Shown: in pieces, positions 1-13,600 of the stretch
Layout of the letters: every line of letters begins with the position of its first letter
Numbering within the stretch: position 1 is the first letter of the stretch
Origin: Mesodorylaimus sp. YZB2_4
Lineage: Eukaryota > Nematoda > Enoplea > Dorylaimida > Dorylaimidae
NCBI GenBank assembly: GCA_030248295.1
Contig: JASANH010001617.1
Location: forward strand, 310,001-374,000
DNA length: 64,000 nucleotides
Direction: 5' to 3'
The notes under the pieces: generated by a model
The model's input: only the letters and a program-made list of their open reading frames with translations
The model's database searches: none
What the model was told of the DNA's origin: nothing
Made by a program: the position numbers and the translations under genes

Positions 1-640
1 TAACCACGCGTCCAAGGAGGTATACAGCAGGAGCGATCATTATCTCTGTTTTGTGCCATGCTGCGAGGTACTTTTTTGTGGAATATGATGGTTGATTGAC
101 TTAACTAATTGTGGATAAAATTTTTAGAGGATGGCGACTTGGCATAGGTCCCGACATTGAGGCATTGGGATGATGCATATCATGATTTCTCCGTCCATGA
201 TCCATGATGTCATATCAGCAGCCTGCTTAGACCAGCCAGCCAGACGCCTAATGCTAAAGGCCGATTTTCGTCGGCTAATAACTCGAGAACGGTTCGACGA
301 AAATTTTTTATGTTTTGCACTCAGCAGCATCGGCGAATCTACAATCACGCCAATTTTTATCAAAATCCGTCCGGCCGTTGTCGAGTTCCAGAATACGCGA
401 TTTCTTTTTTAGGGGAGAGAAGACGACGAGGAGGAGGAGGAGGATAATAAAGATCAGGCTAGCGCAACAACCAGAGGGCGTTCAATTTCACGTATATAAT
501 GATTAAAAATTGGCCTAGCCGTAAGGAAAAGCTTTCAAAAATCTGGATGCTTCCATGCGAATAGGCAAAAAAACAGAAAAATGCAAAAATCCCGATCCCG
601 CTTGGGATTGCCCCGATCCTGATCTACTCCTAATGACGAC
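1..640. other. Non-coding left edge
   Basis: I see no convincing gene. The open frames on both strands are under 85 codons, lack family resemblance and overlap each other. There is a short purine-rich GAGGAGGAGG stretch near 425-445. It may be the distal 3' side of the decayed kinase to the right. Confidence 0.5.
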
Positions 641-649
641 ATTTTACTG

Positions 650-1431
650 TGCAGATCACCAGAGTGGAGAAATGGCACAAATGAAATATTGTGAGGCTGC
701 AGCGCTGTGAGGCTGTGAAGGCAGCAGGCGCCGGAAACCACAGTAGTTCCTTACCAGATGAGCATTCAGAGAGGCGAAGCGAAAACCTCGGAAGCCAACT
801 TGTTTTCTGGGTGGGAGCAGATGGCCGTGCCTGGCGACATATTGCCGTGCCAAACCGTAGTCGAGAAGGAAGACTGCCCGCTTTGCGTGTCCGAGTCCGA
901 TGGCGTGGTTGGGAGGTTTGATATCGCGATGAAGGAGCCCGATTCAGTGCAGATCTTCGATCGAGCGAACACACTGAATGCCCAAACGAGCCAAACGGCT
1001 CTCGCTCGATCGGTTATTCGGGCAGGATATTCGAGGGTCGCTCAGATTCCGTCCGCACAGTTGCATGATGATGTATCGAAACGATGGCGTCCCCCCACTG
1101 TCGATGTAGTTGCACACGTGGGAAAGGAGAATTCCGGAAGGTTTGCAGTACAGACACCTAAATGAGTCACTAATTAAAACGGTGACCCTCCCTTCGAAAA
1201 AACTCTCACCTCCATTTTGATCACGGACTCCTCTTCCGATGTCGACTCGACTTTCATAGAGCACTCTTCCCCCCCCCCCCCCGCACTCACATTCGCCACT
1301 TGGTGCACGGCGCCGAACGAGCCCTCGCCCAGTTTCTTCACGATCTTATTATGGCGAAACAGCTGCCTCCCACCAACTTGACCAGGTTGTCGGACATTCG
1401 AACGGCCACAGCGGACGACCACGTGCGGCAC
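650..1431 (-). pseudogene. Decayed CK1/TTBK-like protein kinase
   Basis: Reading leftward from 1431, the kinase glycine loop appears as KLGEGSFGAV. It is followed by CSMKVES (strand 3 with the lysine) and VIKME just before a GT donor near 1219. Further pieces are VCNYIDSGG, IIMQLCGRNLSD, HRDIKPPNHAIG, LLDYGLARQYV, GFRG and RFASLNAH, in the order and spacing of tau-tubulin-kinase-like CK1 kinases. The pieces lie in different frames. An in-frame TGA (about 946-948) replaces the residue before IGLLHRDIKP. A frame change is needed between 'VLQTFRNSP' and 'HVCNYID', and a residue is missing in the GFRGTVRYAS-type activation segment. Nothing equivalent to the C-lobe is recognisable past NAH. A 14-C homopolymer (1269-1282) sits between the first two pieces, where a very short intron would be. 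The best reading is a dead copy of an expanded kinase family; assembly error could explain one lesion but hardly all. Confidence 0.75.
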
Positions 1432-1644
1432 TCACGACGAACACTGAATACAAGGTGGACTGCGTGTCACAGTCACTGCACACCGTGGGAGCGCATTTCC
1501 TTCTTCCTGACCTACCTTACATGGTTTGGGGTCACTGACTTCTGTTTCACCTTATTGGCTGGTGTTAAGGCGGAAATGTCCTCGACTGTTAGTCTTTCAG
1601 TAAGCAGCAAGTGCATCACACAATGGAATACAAAATGCCATCAT

Positions 1645-3221
1645 TTACAAAATTTCACTTTTCGTCTTTCCGTCGCGTTCGCGGTACGATTCCCAGCCGA
1701 CGATCATCTCGGCGATCAAGGTGGGGTAGTCGGTGGCCAACTTCTTCCACTCCTCCAAGTCGCGCGGAAGGCGCTCCGTCTCGAACAGGTATCGGAAGCA
1801 CACGGACTTGGCGGCAGGCATGATGTGTTCTTCGGCCTCGATCAGCATAGCGATAGCATTTTTGACCGAGTCCAATCGACTTTCGGCCATTTGGTGTTCG
1901 CACGCGTCAGCCACCGGATCGACGTCGAAATCGCACGCCATCACGTAGACGTGGTCGACCAGCTGCAATGAACCCGTGCACATACTGTGTGCAGGACAGA
2001 CGAGACTGACCACTTACGGCGGGGAACTTCTCGCTGGGGTCTTGACGGTAGAGGGCTCGAATGAACTCTTCGACAACGTCGCCGTCAATGTCCGTGATTT
2101 GAACGCAATGTGCGGCATCCATCGAAGTGTGCAGCCACTCGACGAACTTCGGTGCAGTCAAAATTAACAGCGGCTGGTGAACGAAAAGCTTGGTCCCGTC
2201 CCTGGTCACAATGGTCAGGTCGGGGTAGGCGTACGGGAGATGCAGGCCGTCGCTGTTCTTCCACACTTGATCCATGTACGTATCGCGGGGCGGAATCACC
2301 TCGGGCTTTGGCCTCGTATTTTCGCGGATCGCATTGAACAAGCCCAGCAGCAAGTCTGGTTTCTTGATCGCTTCGTCCCAAGCAGGCCCTCCATCGGCGT
2401 CGTTGACGACGACGTCCACGTTGTCCAACATGTATCGCACGATTCGTTGCTGCAACTCGGCCAACTTGTTCGAACTGGCGAACTGCCACAAGTGAAACAC
2501 ATCGGCCGGGGTCAGCTGGGTCAGCAGCACCGAGCGCACACACGCCTTCTTCAAGTCGGGAATCTGAAATGGTTAAATCGACTCTCCCTGTCTGCCGGAA
2601 CAAGCCCTGCCTTACGTTGTAAGCATCGGCCACATTCATGATCCCGCTCAGCATCTCGCTCGACATCTCCTCCATCGTGCCACCGTACATCAGGTGCAAG
2701 CAGGCACCCACAATTTTGCCCGGAAAATCTTTCACCTCGATTTCGTACTCTTGGCGTGGGCTACCCTCCGATTTCGCTCCAACCAGCAGATTCGGTGCCC
2801 ACAGCTCGATCACGAACGCGTGGCAGTGGAACAGCTTGCCGTCCGAGGCGCGCACGACCACGTTGCTGCCATCGGTGGGCTTGGTCAGGTTCTCGCTGTT
2901 CATCTGCAAGCCACGCACTTTGTCGCACAGTCGGCACATCTGCATGGCCCTAGTAGTTTCTTGACGGACTGCCATCGAACTGTCCAACGTCGGCTGCTCC
3001 TGGCTGCTGGCCGCTGAATCGCGTAAAGTTGGTCGATTGCCAATCACAGATGGTTTGGGCACGGAGATGACTCTGATTTCGACAGATTGATGGCGATGAC
3101 CATGATCGCAGTGACCGCCTTGGTGACGATGATGGTGGCCACCACGATCGTGCTTGTGATGATGGCGGCATTGAACTCGACGGGACGGCGACTGATCGTT
3201 TTTGGGATCGTACTCGCTCAT
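1645..3221 (-). CDS. Tandem BTB/POZ-domain protein with His-rich N-terminus
   Basis: Three exons (3221-2616, 2563-2018, 1962-1645) give 489 residues with phase-0 introns of 52 and 55 nt. Residues about 18-45 are a histidine-rich tract (HHKH, HHHRH, HGHRH), a possible metal-binding or localisation segment. A first BTB fold spans about 118-205: VVVRASDGKLFHCHAFV, then the core strand and helix YGGTMEEMSSEML. It continues as a BACK-like helical stretch (AYNIPDLKKACV). A second BTB begins near residue 315 (PDLTIVTRDGTKLFVHQ) with its own C-terminal helices. BTB domains dimerise and often recruit cullin-3; substrate and compartment cannot be told here. The start at 3221 was chosen because conserved sequence follows it; an in-frame ATG at 3303-3305 would add 28 residues. 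Identification as a two-BTB protein is firm, orthology is not. Confidence 0.85.
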
Positions 3222-3471
3222 GTTTGTTGAGGCGTTGCGAAAATTAGTGCGAAATATTCGAAAACGGTTTCTCGTCACGGCTGATATGAGTACAAACGAA
3301 GGCATTGAGCTATGCTTTCATAGCGCCTGCAGGGTGCAGTGTGAAGTCTGTTTGCTCTAAAGTCTCGCACAAACATAAGACATAGCTTTTGTAGTTTTTG
3401 GTTAACAGCGGAACATAAATTACACAAGCTTTTTAGGGTATCCTCTGTCCAACAGTCATTTGATCCGATAA

Positions 3472-3992
3472 TCAATGGTTTCGATCAAAGCATTGAACAG
3501 TTAGCACGAGGATGCTTATCACAGCGACGTGCATGCACTCGTATAACAATTTTGGGGCGAATACACTCCACACAAACAAATGATATCGGTGAAAAAAAGC
3601 AATTAAAAGATAAAACGCTGTGGGCACTGCCTTCAAGGCCAAAATAACAAAAAACCGTTCGCTGCTGTTTTTCCCCAAATCCTTCGTGACCACTCCACGA
3701 ATCGAGGCAGCGTATGTCGACACGAGAAGGGGACCCGCGTAAAGATTCGCAGTGATTAGAAGCCCATTGATGACAGGCGAGTAGGCATTAAAGCCAACAT
3801 AGCCGCTCGAAACGTCGACATGACCAATGCTGTTTGAATTCCCCTGAAATGCAAAAGGAAATCGAAAAAGTCACTAAGAAACCCAACTTGCACTTACGAG
3901 AGCAAAATACGTTGTCATGGCCAATAAGTAGTTGCTGCACGCTAATTCCAAAAATGAGCATGGAGACCCGAGTTCAAGCATGAGTTTACCCC
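3472..3992 (-). pseudogene. 3' terminal exons of GPI ethanolamine-phosphate transferase 2 (PIGG), 5' part absent
   Basis: Two exons (3992-3898 and 3843-3472) encode the last roughly 155 residues of PIGG/GPI7, an ER multi-pass enzyme that adds ethanolamine phosphate to the second mannose of the GPI anchor. Diagnostic blocks are GNSNSIG-VDVSSGYVG, an aromatic membrane segment, and RYHLFVWSVFAPKLLYECMH, close to the C-terminus of animal PIGG. A normal acceptor (TTGATAG) precedes the first exon, so more exons are expected upstream. No PIGG-like sequence is visible between 3993 and the divergent ZDHHC17 start at 4220, or on the minus strand of that gene. The catalytic phosphodiesterase-like domain is therefore missing nearby. 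Either this is a 3' fragment left by a rearrangement or partial duplication, or the remaining exons are very far away. The frame itself is intact. Typed as pseudogene on the truncation alone. Confidence 0.65.
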
Positions 3993-4219
3993 CTATCAAG
4001 AAAACAACAGAGCTGATTAGCTAAATTTGAATTCCCGCTCTTTGTTATAAAGAGTCCGGAACATTTTGAGCTTTGATAAGGATTCGATCGTACACTGGGC
4101 CGGTTTTACACGACTCATGTACTCTATTTGGATTTCCCCCCGGAATTCGTCGCGATCGAAGGGCTCATTGCCGTTCAACATCAACTATTATCTCTATGTA
4201 ACGCGACGGTGCGAAGAAT

Positions 4220-7200
4220 ATGAAACCATATCCAGTACAGCCGCCGTCCACTTACGAACCCGAAATCTCAACCGATCAAGCTACGAAGACCGACGAAACG
4301 AAAAATGTGATTGCACCTTCGGTATGAATGTTTTCTTGTTTTTATATTCAGCTATATCTAACTTGAGGCCGCCAAAACCCCATTCGTATTCAGGTATGTG
4401 CTGAGCCTATGCGTACGTACCATCCAATAAAAGTGGCGTTTTACGCTCCTTCCTTAGGAACGTGTACTTTCAAGCGGGACCTAGGTCTTAGTAGCATTGT
4501 ATGTGGGGTCAAATTATAAATGCCTTTGCTCGCTTTTGGAGAGAGTGCAATGCTGTTGACCTTGCCTTGCTAGGAGCACAGCAGGGCCATGTAGTCCACC
4601 CTCTATCGCTCAAGGCAGCCAATGCCCTATCGGGGATGCTCGCATGTGAGGAGATGTTGCTGGTCGAGGAGACGCAGGGACGGAGGCCCAGAGGGACCGG
4701 AGGCTATCTGGAAGCTGCATGGGCCCTACTTTGTTGGGGCCACTTTCACAATCTAGTGATAAGACGCATCCTAAACATTCGGGTATCTCAAGTCCTATTC
4801 TGCGTCACGGCCTTATGACCGTCCAAACTTTTAGCACGTGCAGCTGATTGTAAATGTGGTGCCTGAATATCTCTTGCCTCGACTAAAATAGAGCAAAGAA
4901 TATGTGCTAAATTGCTCTAAGCCTATAGAATCTATCTCGTAGCTCTCCTCTGTAGCTGATATCAGATGTCAAACATGGCTTTTTTGTAGGTGAATTTCAA
5001 CGATCTAGACCTTGTCAAAGCGACGCAATACGGAGCGATCGATCGGTGCAAAGAATTGATCGATGCGGGCCAAGATGTAAACCAAAGAGACAAAGAGAAT
5101 TGTACATTATTGCACTGGGCAGCTATTAATAACCGCCAGGAACTGGTCAGGTATGTTGACGGGGCGTTTGTTCAGTTTTCTGAGGACCGGAAATTGTTTT
5201 TTTTTCCAAATGCACCAATAATACAATTCCGTCGATCCATGTTATTTGAATCAATCACAGCGAATGATCATGTTATTCGACCAAGCGCCTTGTTTACATT
5301 GAATGGCTACGATAAAGAAATGTTCGTATTCTACAGAGATATGTTTTTCAGATACTTCGTGTCATGCGGCGCCGAAATTGATGCGATCGGAGGTGATCTG
5401 AAATCAACGCCACTCCATTGGGCAGTTCGGTAAGCTAATGCACATCTGCCTCTTCTCTTTTCGCTTAAAATTTTTCTTTTAGGCAAGGTCATTTGCGAAT
5501 GGCCATTCTCCTCATGAGTTTTGGTGCGGATCCCCAGAAGACTGATTGTGAAGGTAAGCAATCAATTTTGACCCTTGTTTACTCGCAATTGTATTTGTTT
5601 TTCTTTCTCAGGTTTCTCAGCTTTGCACTTGGCTGCCCAATTTGGGCATACACCAATTGTCGCTTACTTAATCGCCAAAGGATGCAGCCCGGATCTGCGT
5701 GATCGAAATGGGTTGACCCCAGCTATGTGGGCTGCTTCAAAGGTTTATACGTAAGTTCAGTTCAATTCTATTGTACCTACCTGACTAATAGGATCTCCTA
5801 TTTCAGAGTCGATCCGCTCCAGCTTCTTATCACTCTTGGCTCCTCGTTAAATGTGCAAGACTCGACTGGCAGCACTGCATTGCACTACGCCGTTCTGCAA
5901 GGCAATCACTGCGCCGTGACGGTACTACTAAAACATCGTGATACCGATATGACCTTGAAGAACGCGAAGGTGAAGTCAAACTGGCAGGAACTGCAGATTT
6001 TTCTGTCGTGCTCATCTTCCCACGCTTTTTCAATTTAGGGAGACACGCCAATAGATATAGCCAAATTGCGGCAGGACCGTTGGATGCTCGTGCGCTTGGA
6101 AACCGAAGCGGCAAAGCGTAACCTGATCAAGACGAGCATTCGTGAGCGGCTGAAAAATAATGAGGTTCGAGTCTATAATTTTCCAGTTCCATTTCTACTG
6201 TATACTGATAAGAATTTTTATTTTAGACATTCCATTATCGCTTTTTCTTTCTCCTTCCATTCCTGGCTTTCTTTAGTATCGGGGCTGTACTAGAATTGAG
6301 TATGCCCTATTGGTTAAAGGCAATGTTGGGCGTGGCTTTTTGTGGAATCTATCATTTGTCGTACGCGTGAGTCAAACTTGGGGTCAGTTTTTTGTTTGGA
6401 ATCAGTATTCGATTACATTATAGCACGTTCTCAAATGAAAACACGATGTTAGTACTTCCGTTGGGAGTTTATTTGGGAACGAAATTTTGGATGTATTGTA
6501 CCTGCATATTTATGTTTTATCCCATCATATCGTCTCAAATCGTCATCGTCTCATTCCTGATCGTTACGGCTGGCCTGATGTTTAATTTTTTCAAAACTTG
6601 GTTATGCGATCCTGGTGTGATCACTTGTAGTATGCAAGAAAAACTAAAGGTAAGATTTTTTAAAAATTTTAGGCTCATTCTAATGGATTGTATTTTTGCT
6701 GTAGACAATTGTGGATCTGGCCGAAACTGGAGAACATTTTAATCCGGTCACCTTCTGCACCACGTGCTTGGTCAAGAGGTCTCCACGATCCAAGCATTGT
6801 TCAACTTGCAATCGTTGCGTGGCTAAATTTGATCATCATTGTCCATGGGTTGGAAATTGCATAGGTATGTGCAGTCAACATTATGCAGTTCTATGAACCC
6901 TTTTCTGGTGCACACTTTCTCTCTCGAGGACACCAGCAAGCCAAACTAGTCTGCCCTGGTCTGGGGTTTCGCTAACTGGCTTGCTCCTGCCCGTATGCTC
7001 TGATCGTGAGGAGGATAATGGAAGCGAGAATGGAAAAGCTTGGCTGAAAAAAAAAACAGGGTATAGTAAATGAGTACGCATTTCTAGGCGCCAACAACCA
7101 TCGAAACTTCGTGAGCTACTTGGCCTTCTTGTTCCTAGCCATTTGCTTCTGCTTGTATGGTTGTTGTCAATGTAAGTAACGATAGTATTGATCCTTATTG

Positions 7201-7671
7201 GGCCCCACAGGTTGAATTTTCAGATTGGATAGCCGCCTGCCAAGGCATATCGGTTAGTAATCTTATATTTTGCTCCCCGTGGGTTTTATGGATTTTCTTA
7301 AACGGCATTCTTCACATTGGATGGATTGGTGCTATGCTCTGTTGTCAACTGTATCAGGTACGTTCGGCGGTAGCTGCCCATCGCGTGTGTACTTACCACT
7401 TTTTTGTGCAGGTCGCTTGCCTGTCTATGACTACGAATGAGCGCCTGAATGCGTATCGCTATACGCATTTCCATGTCGGTGGCAATCGCTATAATGTCCG
7501 AAGCCCATTCTCGTAAGTTCTAGTCTGTCGTTGACTCTGATCACGTGACAGTGCCAGTACCTATTTAGCAAGGGCATATGTCGCAACTGTTTCGAGTTCT
7601 GCAACTGTTGGTCAAATGCGGATGCCCAAAACGCGGAATGGGAGGAAGCTTTACGTGGTTCAAATGCGTGA
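4220..7671 (+). CDS. Ankyrin-repeat palmitoyltransferase ZDHHC17/HIP14
   Basis: Fourteen exons: 4220-4321, 4990-5150, 5352-5429, 5483-5553, 5612-5750, 5807-5969, 6039-6164, 6227-6366, 6424-6649, 6705-6864, 7088-7171, 7224-7357, 7412-7512 and 7569-7671. They give 595 residues (human HIP14 is 632). The protein S-acylates Golgi and vesicle cargo. After a short polar N-terminus come ankyrin repeats from about residue 38 ([20 protein letters not shown], then repeats ending [11 protein letters not shown] near 275). Four membrane segments flank a cysteine-rich domain whose catalytic tetrad is D445-H446-H447-C448 ([13 protein letters not shown]). The TTNER motif lies on the cytosolic side after the last helix. 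An in-frame TAA at 4199-4201 just upstream supports the start. DHHC rather than DQHC argues for ZDHHC17 over ZDHHC13. It is convergent with ARL1 (264 bp between stops). All exon phases agree, and no lesion is seen. Confidence 0.95.
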
Positions 7672-7935
7672 GCTAATGGACCGTGTCTGTCAGTCGAATT
7701 TATCCCGATTGTATCTGTGCCGACTCCTCGTTGTGATAGCCCGCTTCCCAGTGGTTTGTCTGTGTTGGTTTGCTGTTAGTCGCTTACGATTAGCTTTAGT
7801 TCTAGTTAGTGATATAAAGCGTTACGATTTCCCAGAAAATACATTAAACCGTCCCAAAGCAGTAATACAACAACGCTGACGAAAAACAATGGAATTAAAC
7901 CGACTAGCGCCTTTATCGCGTGAAACGTTGTTTGA

Positions 7936-9328
<1,393 letters not shown>

Positions 9329-10645
9329 CTTTCTACGCGACTTCGCCTTAAAAACGACAGATCTGATAGCCTAATTTTATGCACCACCGAAACAAATAGA
9401 TACAAATGACCGGAATAAAATCATAGGCCTAATAAAATAATATTCCAAGCAAGCACAGAAGCGAAAATGGCCGCGTTGGCAAGAGGATAGAAAATGCAAC
9501 GTGTATGATGCGCAGGTTTAAACTTCTTCACAACAAAATAGCGCGTACTCAAACATCCTGTCAACGACTACAGTATGCCGCATTGAAGTTGATCAATCCA
9601 GCGGAGTCTAATTTAGCTCACAGTCCGGTGCATTTTTTCGAGGCTGCTAGTTAGCCTTTGCGGCAGACTATGGTTGGATCGAATTGTCCACCGAATGTTT
9701 ATTCGGTGGGGCGTGGTCAGAAGTTTGGACCCACCGCACCCATCTAAATAACACACCTGAGGGCTCTGACGCGCCCCTTGCCATTTTCTTCGTAACCATT
9801 GGGAAGAAGTAAGTGTTTTCGAACCTTCTAGTGCTGGGACGGATGAGCAGCGGATCTACTCTGGTGCTGCTGAGGACCTGCTCGACAATCGTACCCGTCG
9901 ACTCAGTAACAGCCGGTACGTGTGCTCTCGCCCCTCCCCTTCCGTACACCATCGACACTCCTTGTTCAGAACATTTATTCACTCGCGACGAACGCGAGAT
10001 CAGGAACGATAAAGGGATAGACCGAATTAGGCACTATGAAATCAAGGAGACACTTGGACAGAACAAATACCATCTCTTAGAAAGACCATAAACCAACATC
10101 TTCTACACCCCATCGCAGCAAATATCAATATCTCAGGTCATCGTTGCACAGAGCCGATCGTCTCATCGCACGCTCTATGAATACACTTCGCTACTCCCCG
10201 CTGCGCAGAATAAAGAAGACAACAACGTACACACCTACAGTAAGACACAGGCTACAATCAGCACTGATAACACCATAAAGCTATTCCAACAAAAGATAAA
10301 AGATAGACACGAACGTCAGTGTACACGTAAGCTTACTGGCAAGAAGAACTATTCAACATCTGCCCAAACACTACGCAACAACACGCCACATACTCACACC
10401 TAGCTTACACACACATTTTGTTTCAGTAGAGTAACTCCATGAACTACCCGGCTGCACTGGCTTATTGCGAGAAAGCTTGTTACCAGCTGTCGTTGATACT
10501 GTGCAGCTACTTATTCTTCCATCTCACTCCAATCAAAACTCACAAAAAGAGAAAAACACAGAAAAAAGAAGCCATTCCCAAACTCCGAGCCACTGCGACG
10601 GATATGAAGGCAATGGTCCCCCCTCCCTCTAACTTTCACCTTCAT
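9329..10645. other. Spacer between ARL1 promoter and ETS 3' end
   Basis: No supported gene. It should contain the ARL1 promoter (right of 9328) and the 3' UTR of the ETS gene (left of 10646). The plus strand becomes A/C-rich from about 10090, matching the skew of the ETS transcript. TACAGTA heptamers occur at 9569-9575 and 10236-10242. Plus-strand open frames at 9813-10091 and 10439-10945 have no family resemblance; the second overlaps the last ETS exon. Confidence 0.5.
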
Positions 10646-13600
10646 TCACTCGGAGACAACGGGCGAACTATCGAGTCCGTCCGCTGGTCCGTACTCGTCG
10701 GCGTCCGGTTTCACTCCCAGTTGAAGGTGCACCTCTTCGCAGGTCATACCGACCAAGGAGGTGATGTCGCACACGAAACGATACACGTAGCGTTTACCGG
10801 CCGTCTTGTGGATGATATTCTTGTCGTAATAATAGCGCAGACCTCGCGACAGCTTTTCATAATTCATCTAGTGAAAAATAACCAAAGTCACGCACTGGCA
10901 ATCTTCCATAAGCAGGCACTCTTACCTTTGGTTTGTTTTTTCTGATACCCCATCGCCGGGCCACTTCGTCCTGGTCGATCAATTTGAATTCCCAACCATC
11001 TCCAGTCCAGCAAATTATATTTTTGTATTGTTTGTTCATCAGCAGTTCCAAAAGGAATTGCCACAGTTGAATCGGACCTGAACCTAGCGAGGAATACGCA
11101 CTCTGGTCAAGTACCTACTGGCAACCGACTCACCGCACACCAGCTTACCGGTATAGTTTGTCAAGCCTAACGGGCTCAACGGTTTCTGTTGACTGTCGAG
11201 ATCACACATACCAGCGCCTCCCATAATTGGCCCGCCCCCGATTGGACTGACGCACGAGGAGGCTGACGGCGAGAGACACGATGAAAACGATGTCCGATGA
11301 TAACCACCGCTCGCATTGCCCACTGACTCGCAAGATCGACGATATGCGTGCTGGTCCAAAAGAAATGGTGCTATCCCACTGGCCGCCGGTATCGGTGACG
11401 TCGGCGATGCGGTGCCCGCCGTCGAACCAGCTGAGTTCATCCTCGTCGTCACGGCCGCTGCTCGGAATGGAAACGGACCGTGCTGATAAGAGTTGAACGG
11501 GTGCAAGAACGTGGCCGAGCCGCCGTTACCTATCCCAATCATCGGGCCTTGATGGAGCGGTGGTGGCTGCGGGTAGCACTGGCCAGCGGCCCCGGGCAAC
11601 CAACCCTGCTCAGGTACCGTGTGGAATGGCATTTGATACTGGGTGTTGTATTGAAGATGACTGCTCGCCGACGATCGGGGCGACATTTGAGCAGCCAACG
11701 GGCTCACATTGGCCGATGACACCTGATTCATACATGACTGGGGCACCACGATTGGTTGCCCGCGGGAGCAGCTGTAGCCATTGTTGACGCCTTCTTGGAA
11801 ACTTCCTACAAAATACAGTAGACCGAGATATTGCATGTCTGCCCACCCACTGCCTCTTTCCGGTAAGCAGGCATACTGTACCTGAGAACGACGACTGACG
11901 GCTCGTCGAAGATGACGACGAGGCAAATACCGGACTGCACTTTTCCTCCGAACTATCTGCGTACAATTCCGGAGTCGGCTGCTGAGCGTGCTCAGGGAAC
12001 ACGGCCAAATTGCCTGCACACTGATTTTGACCCGACAAAGCCTGCCCGCCCATTCCACTCGCATTATTGTAGCCGCTCTCGCCACACTGGGACGGCATTG
12101 TTAAATGTTGCAGATGGTGCTGCTGAACATTGTGCGACTGACGATCCGAAGCAGCCATCAGACGACGAGCAGGAGTCACTGCCGACGGTGCTTGCATGGA
12201 TTGCGTCAAGAAATTGCCTAGAGTTCGAACCAACTTTGAGCCCCGGGCTCTTTCCTTGCTCGCCTACTGTACTATCCTACTCCCAATCTGCACTCCAACT
12301 GCCCCAGTCACCTCCTTGCTTCCTTTAATATGAGTTCGACACTTGGAAGAAGTCGCCCGAAGCATACCTGATAAAAAGGCTTTCGGGGGTTTTTGGTCCA
12401 CTAGCTCGTCGGTCGGGAATGAACTCATTGCAGCAGATACGGCAGCGGTTGCTATTCTGGTTACACCGTTCTCGCACAAACCCACTTCAATCTCCGAACT
12501 GAGCGTTAGTGCTAAAAACCAAAAAGGATATCCTCACCAAGACACCATCGGGGCTACTGTAACCGAGCCACCTACCTCTTCGCCTGCACAGCTGGTCACT
12601 GATATCTTCGCCCGCTCGCTCTTCGACCCTCTCCGACTTCTCCTCGCATCCGTTCATCAGCACCACATCTACAGCCAATGGGGGAGCGAGCTGCGCCGGC
12701 GAGCCCCAGGCATCGATCTGATCGCAGCAGTCTAAAAGGCATCATGCGACACTGGCATTGGTTCTACACCGCTAATAAGCCTGTTCCGTCGTTCCTTTTT
12801 GTGTACATGGTCCCTCAACACACCCCCTAATTTGACCCTTGCTCCCTGTCGCTTTCTCGACTCACCTCGCAGCGCCCACGTGAAAACATGTTGCCCCGTA
12901 ATCACCCATCGGATCCCGCGATAATCACAAGCACTTATCCCACGTCTTTGCGTCCAAACTAATTACCGTCTTACTAGATGTTTCTGTCATACGAGCTGGC
13001 CACTTGACTGGCTCATCCCGGTGACCTACGCCCAGGCTTACACGTGACTGCAATCGGCCTCAATCTGCGTCATATGCGGCATCCTATACCCAAGACTGTC
13101 CATTTTCTCCCAGCTAATTGGCAGGAATAAGCATGGCCTCTTACCTTTCTTCATCGTCTCCAAGTGATCCCATATGATGTCGTCCACGTAAGGCGGTGCT
13201 CGATTGCGAAATTCTTCTTTCGTCAACGCGCACAAAGCGCGTCCGTCCAAATCGAAATTATCAGTGACCACGCCTTCCAACGAGAACTCGCGTATGATCC
13301 AATACAGCCATTGCATCACATGCTCTCGTTTCCATCGACGCGGATCTGCGAGTACAAACACGCCAACATGCACTTGGTTACATAAAACGAGCAGTTACCC
13401 CACATTGCCCTACTCACCCCCGTTCCACCCCACCGACTTATATGTACGCTCTAATCGTAAATATGCAATATTTCAAGGCTTATTGTTATTATACAAACCA
13501 ATTTGCTTTTCCCTAAATCTCCTCTCCCCCATCCATGTAGGAGGCACTCACCTTTCGGAATATTCAACTTGGCTCGCTCTCGATCGAAGCTAGCGTAAGT

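Noticed and set aside
4066..4404. 112-codon plus-strand frame over the ZDHHC17 start
   Set aside because: Out of frame with the conserved coding exon and without any family resemblance.
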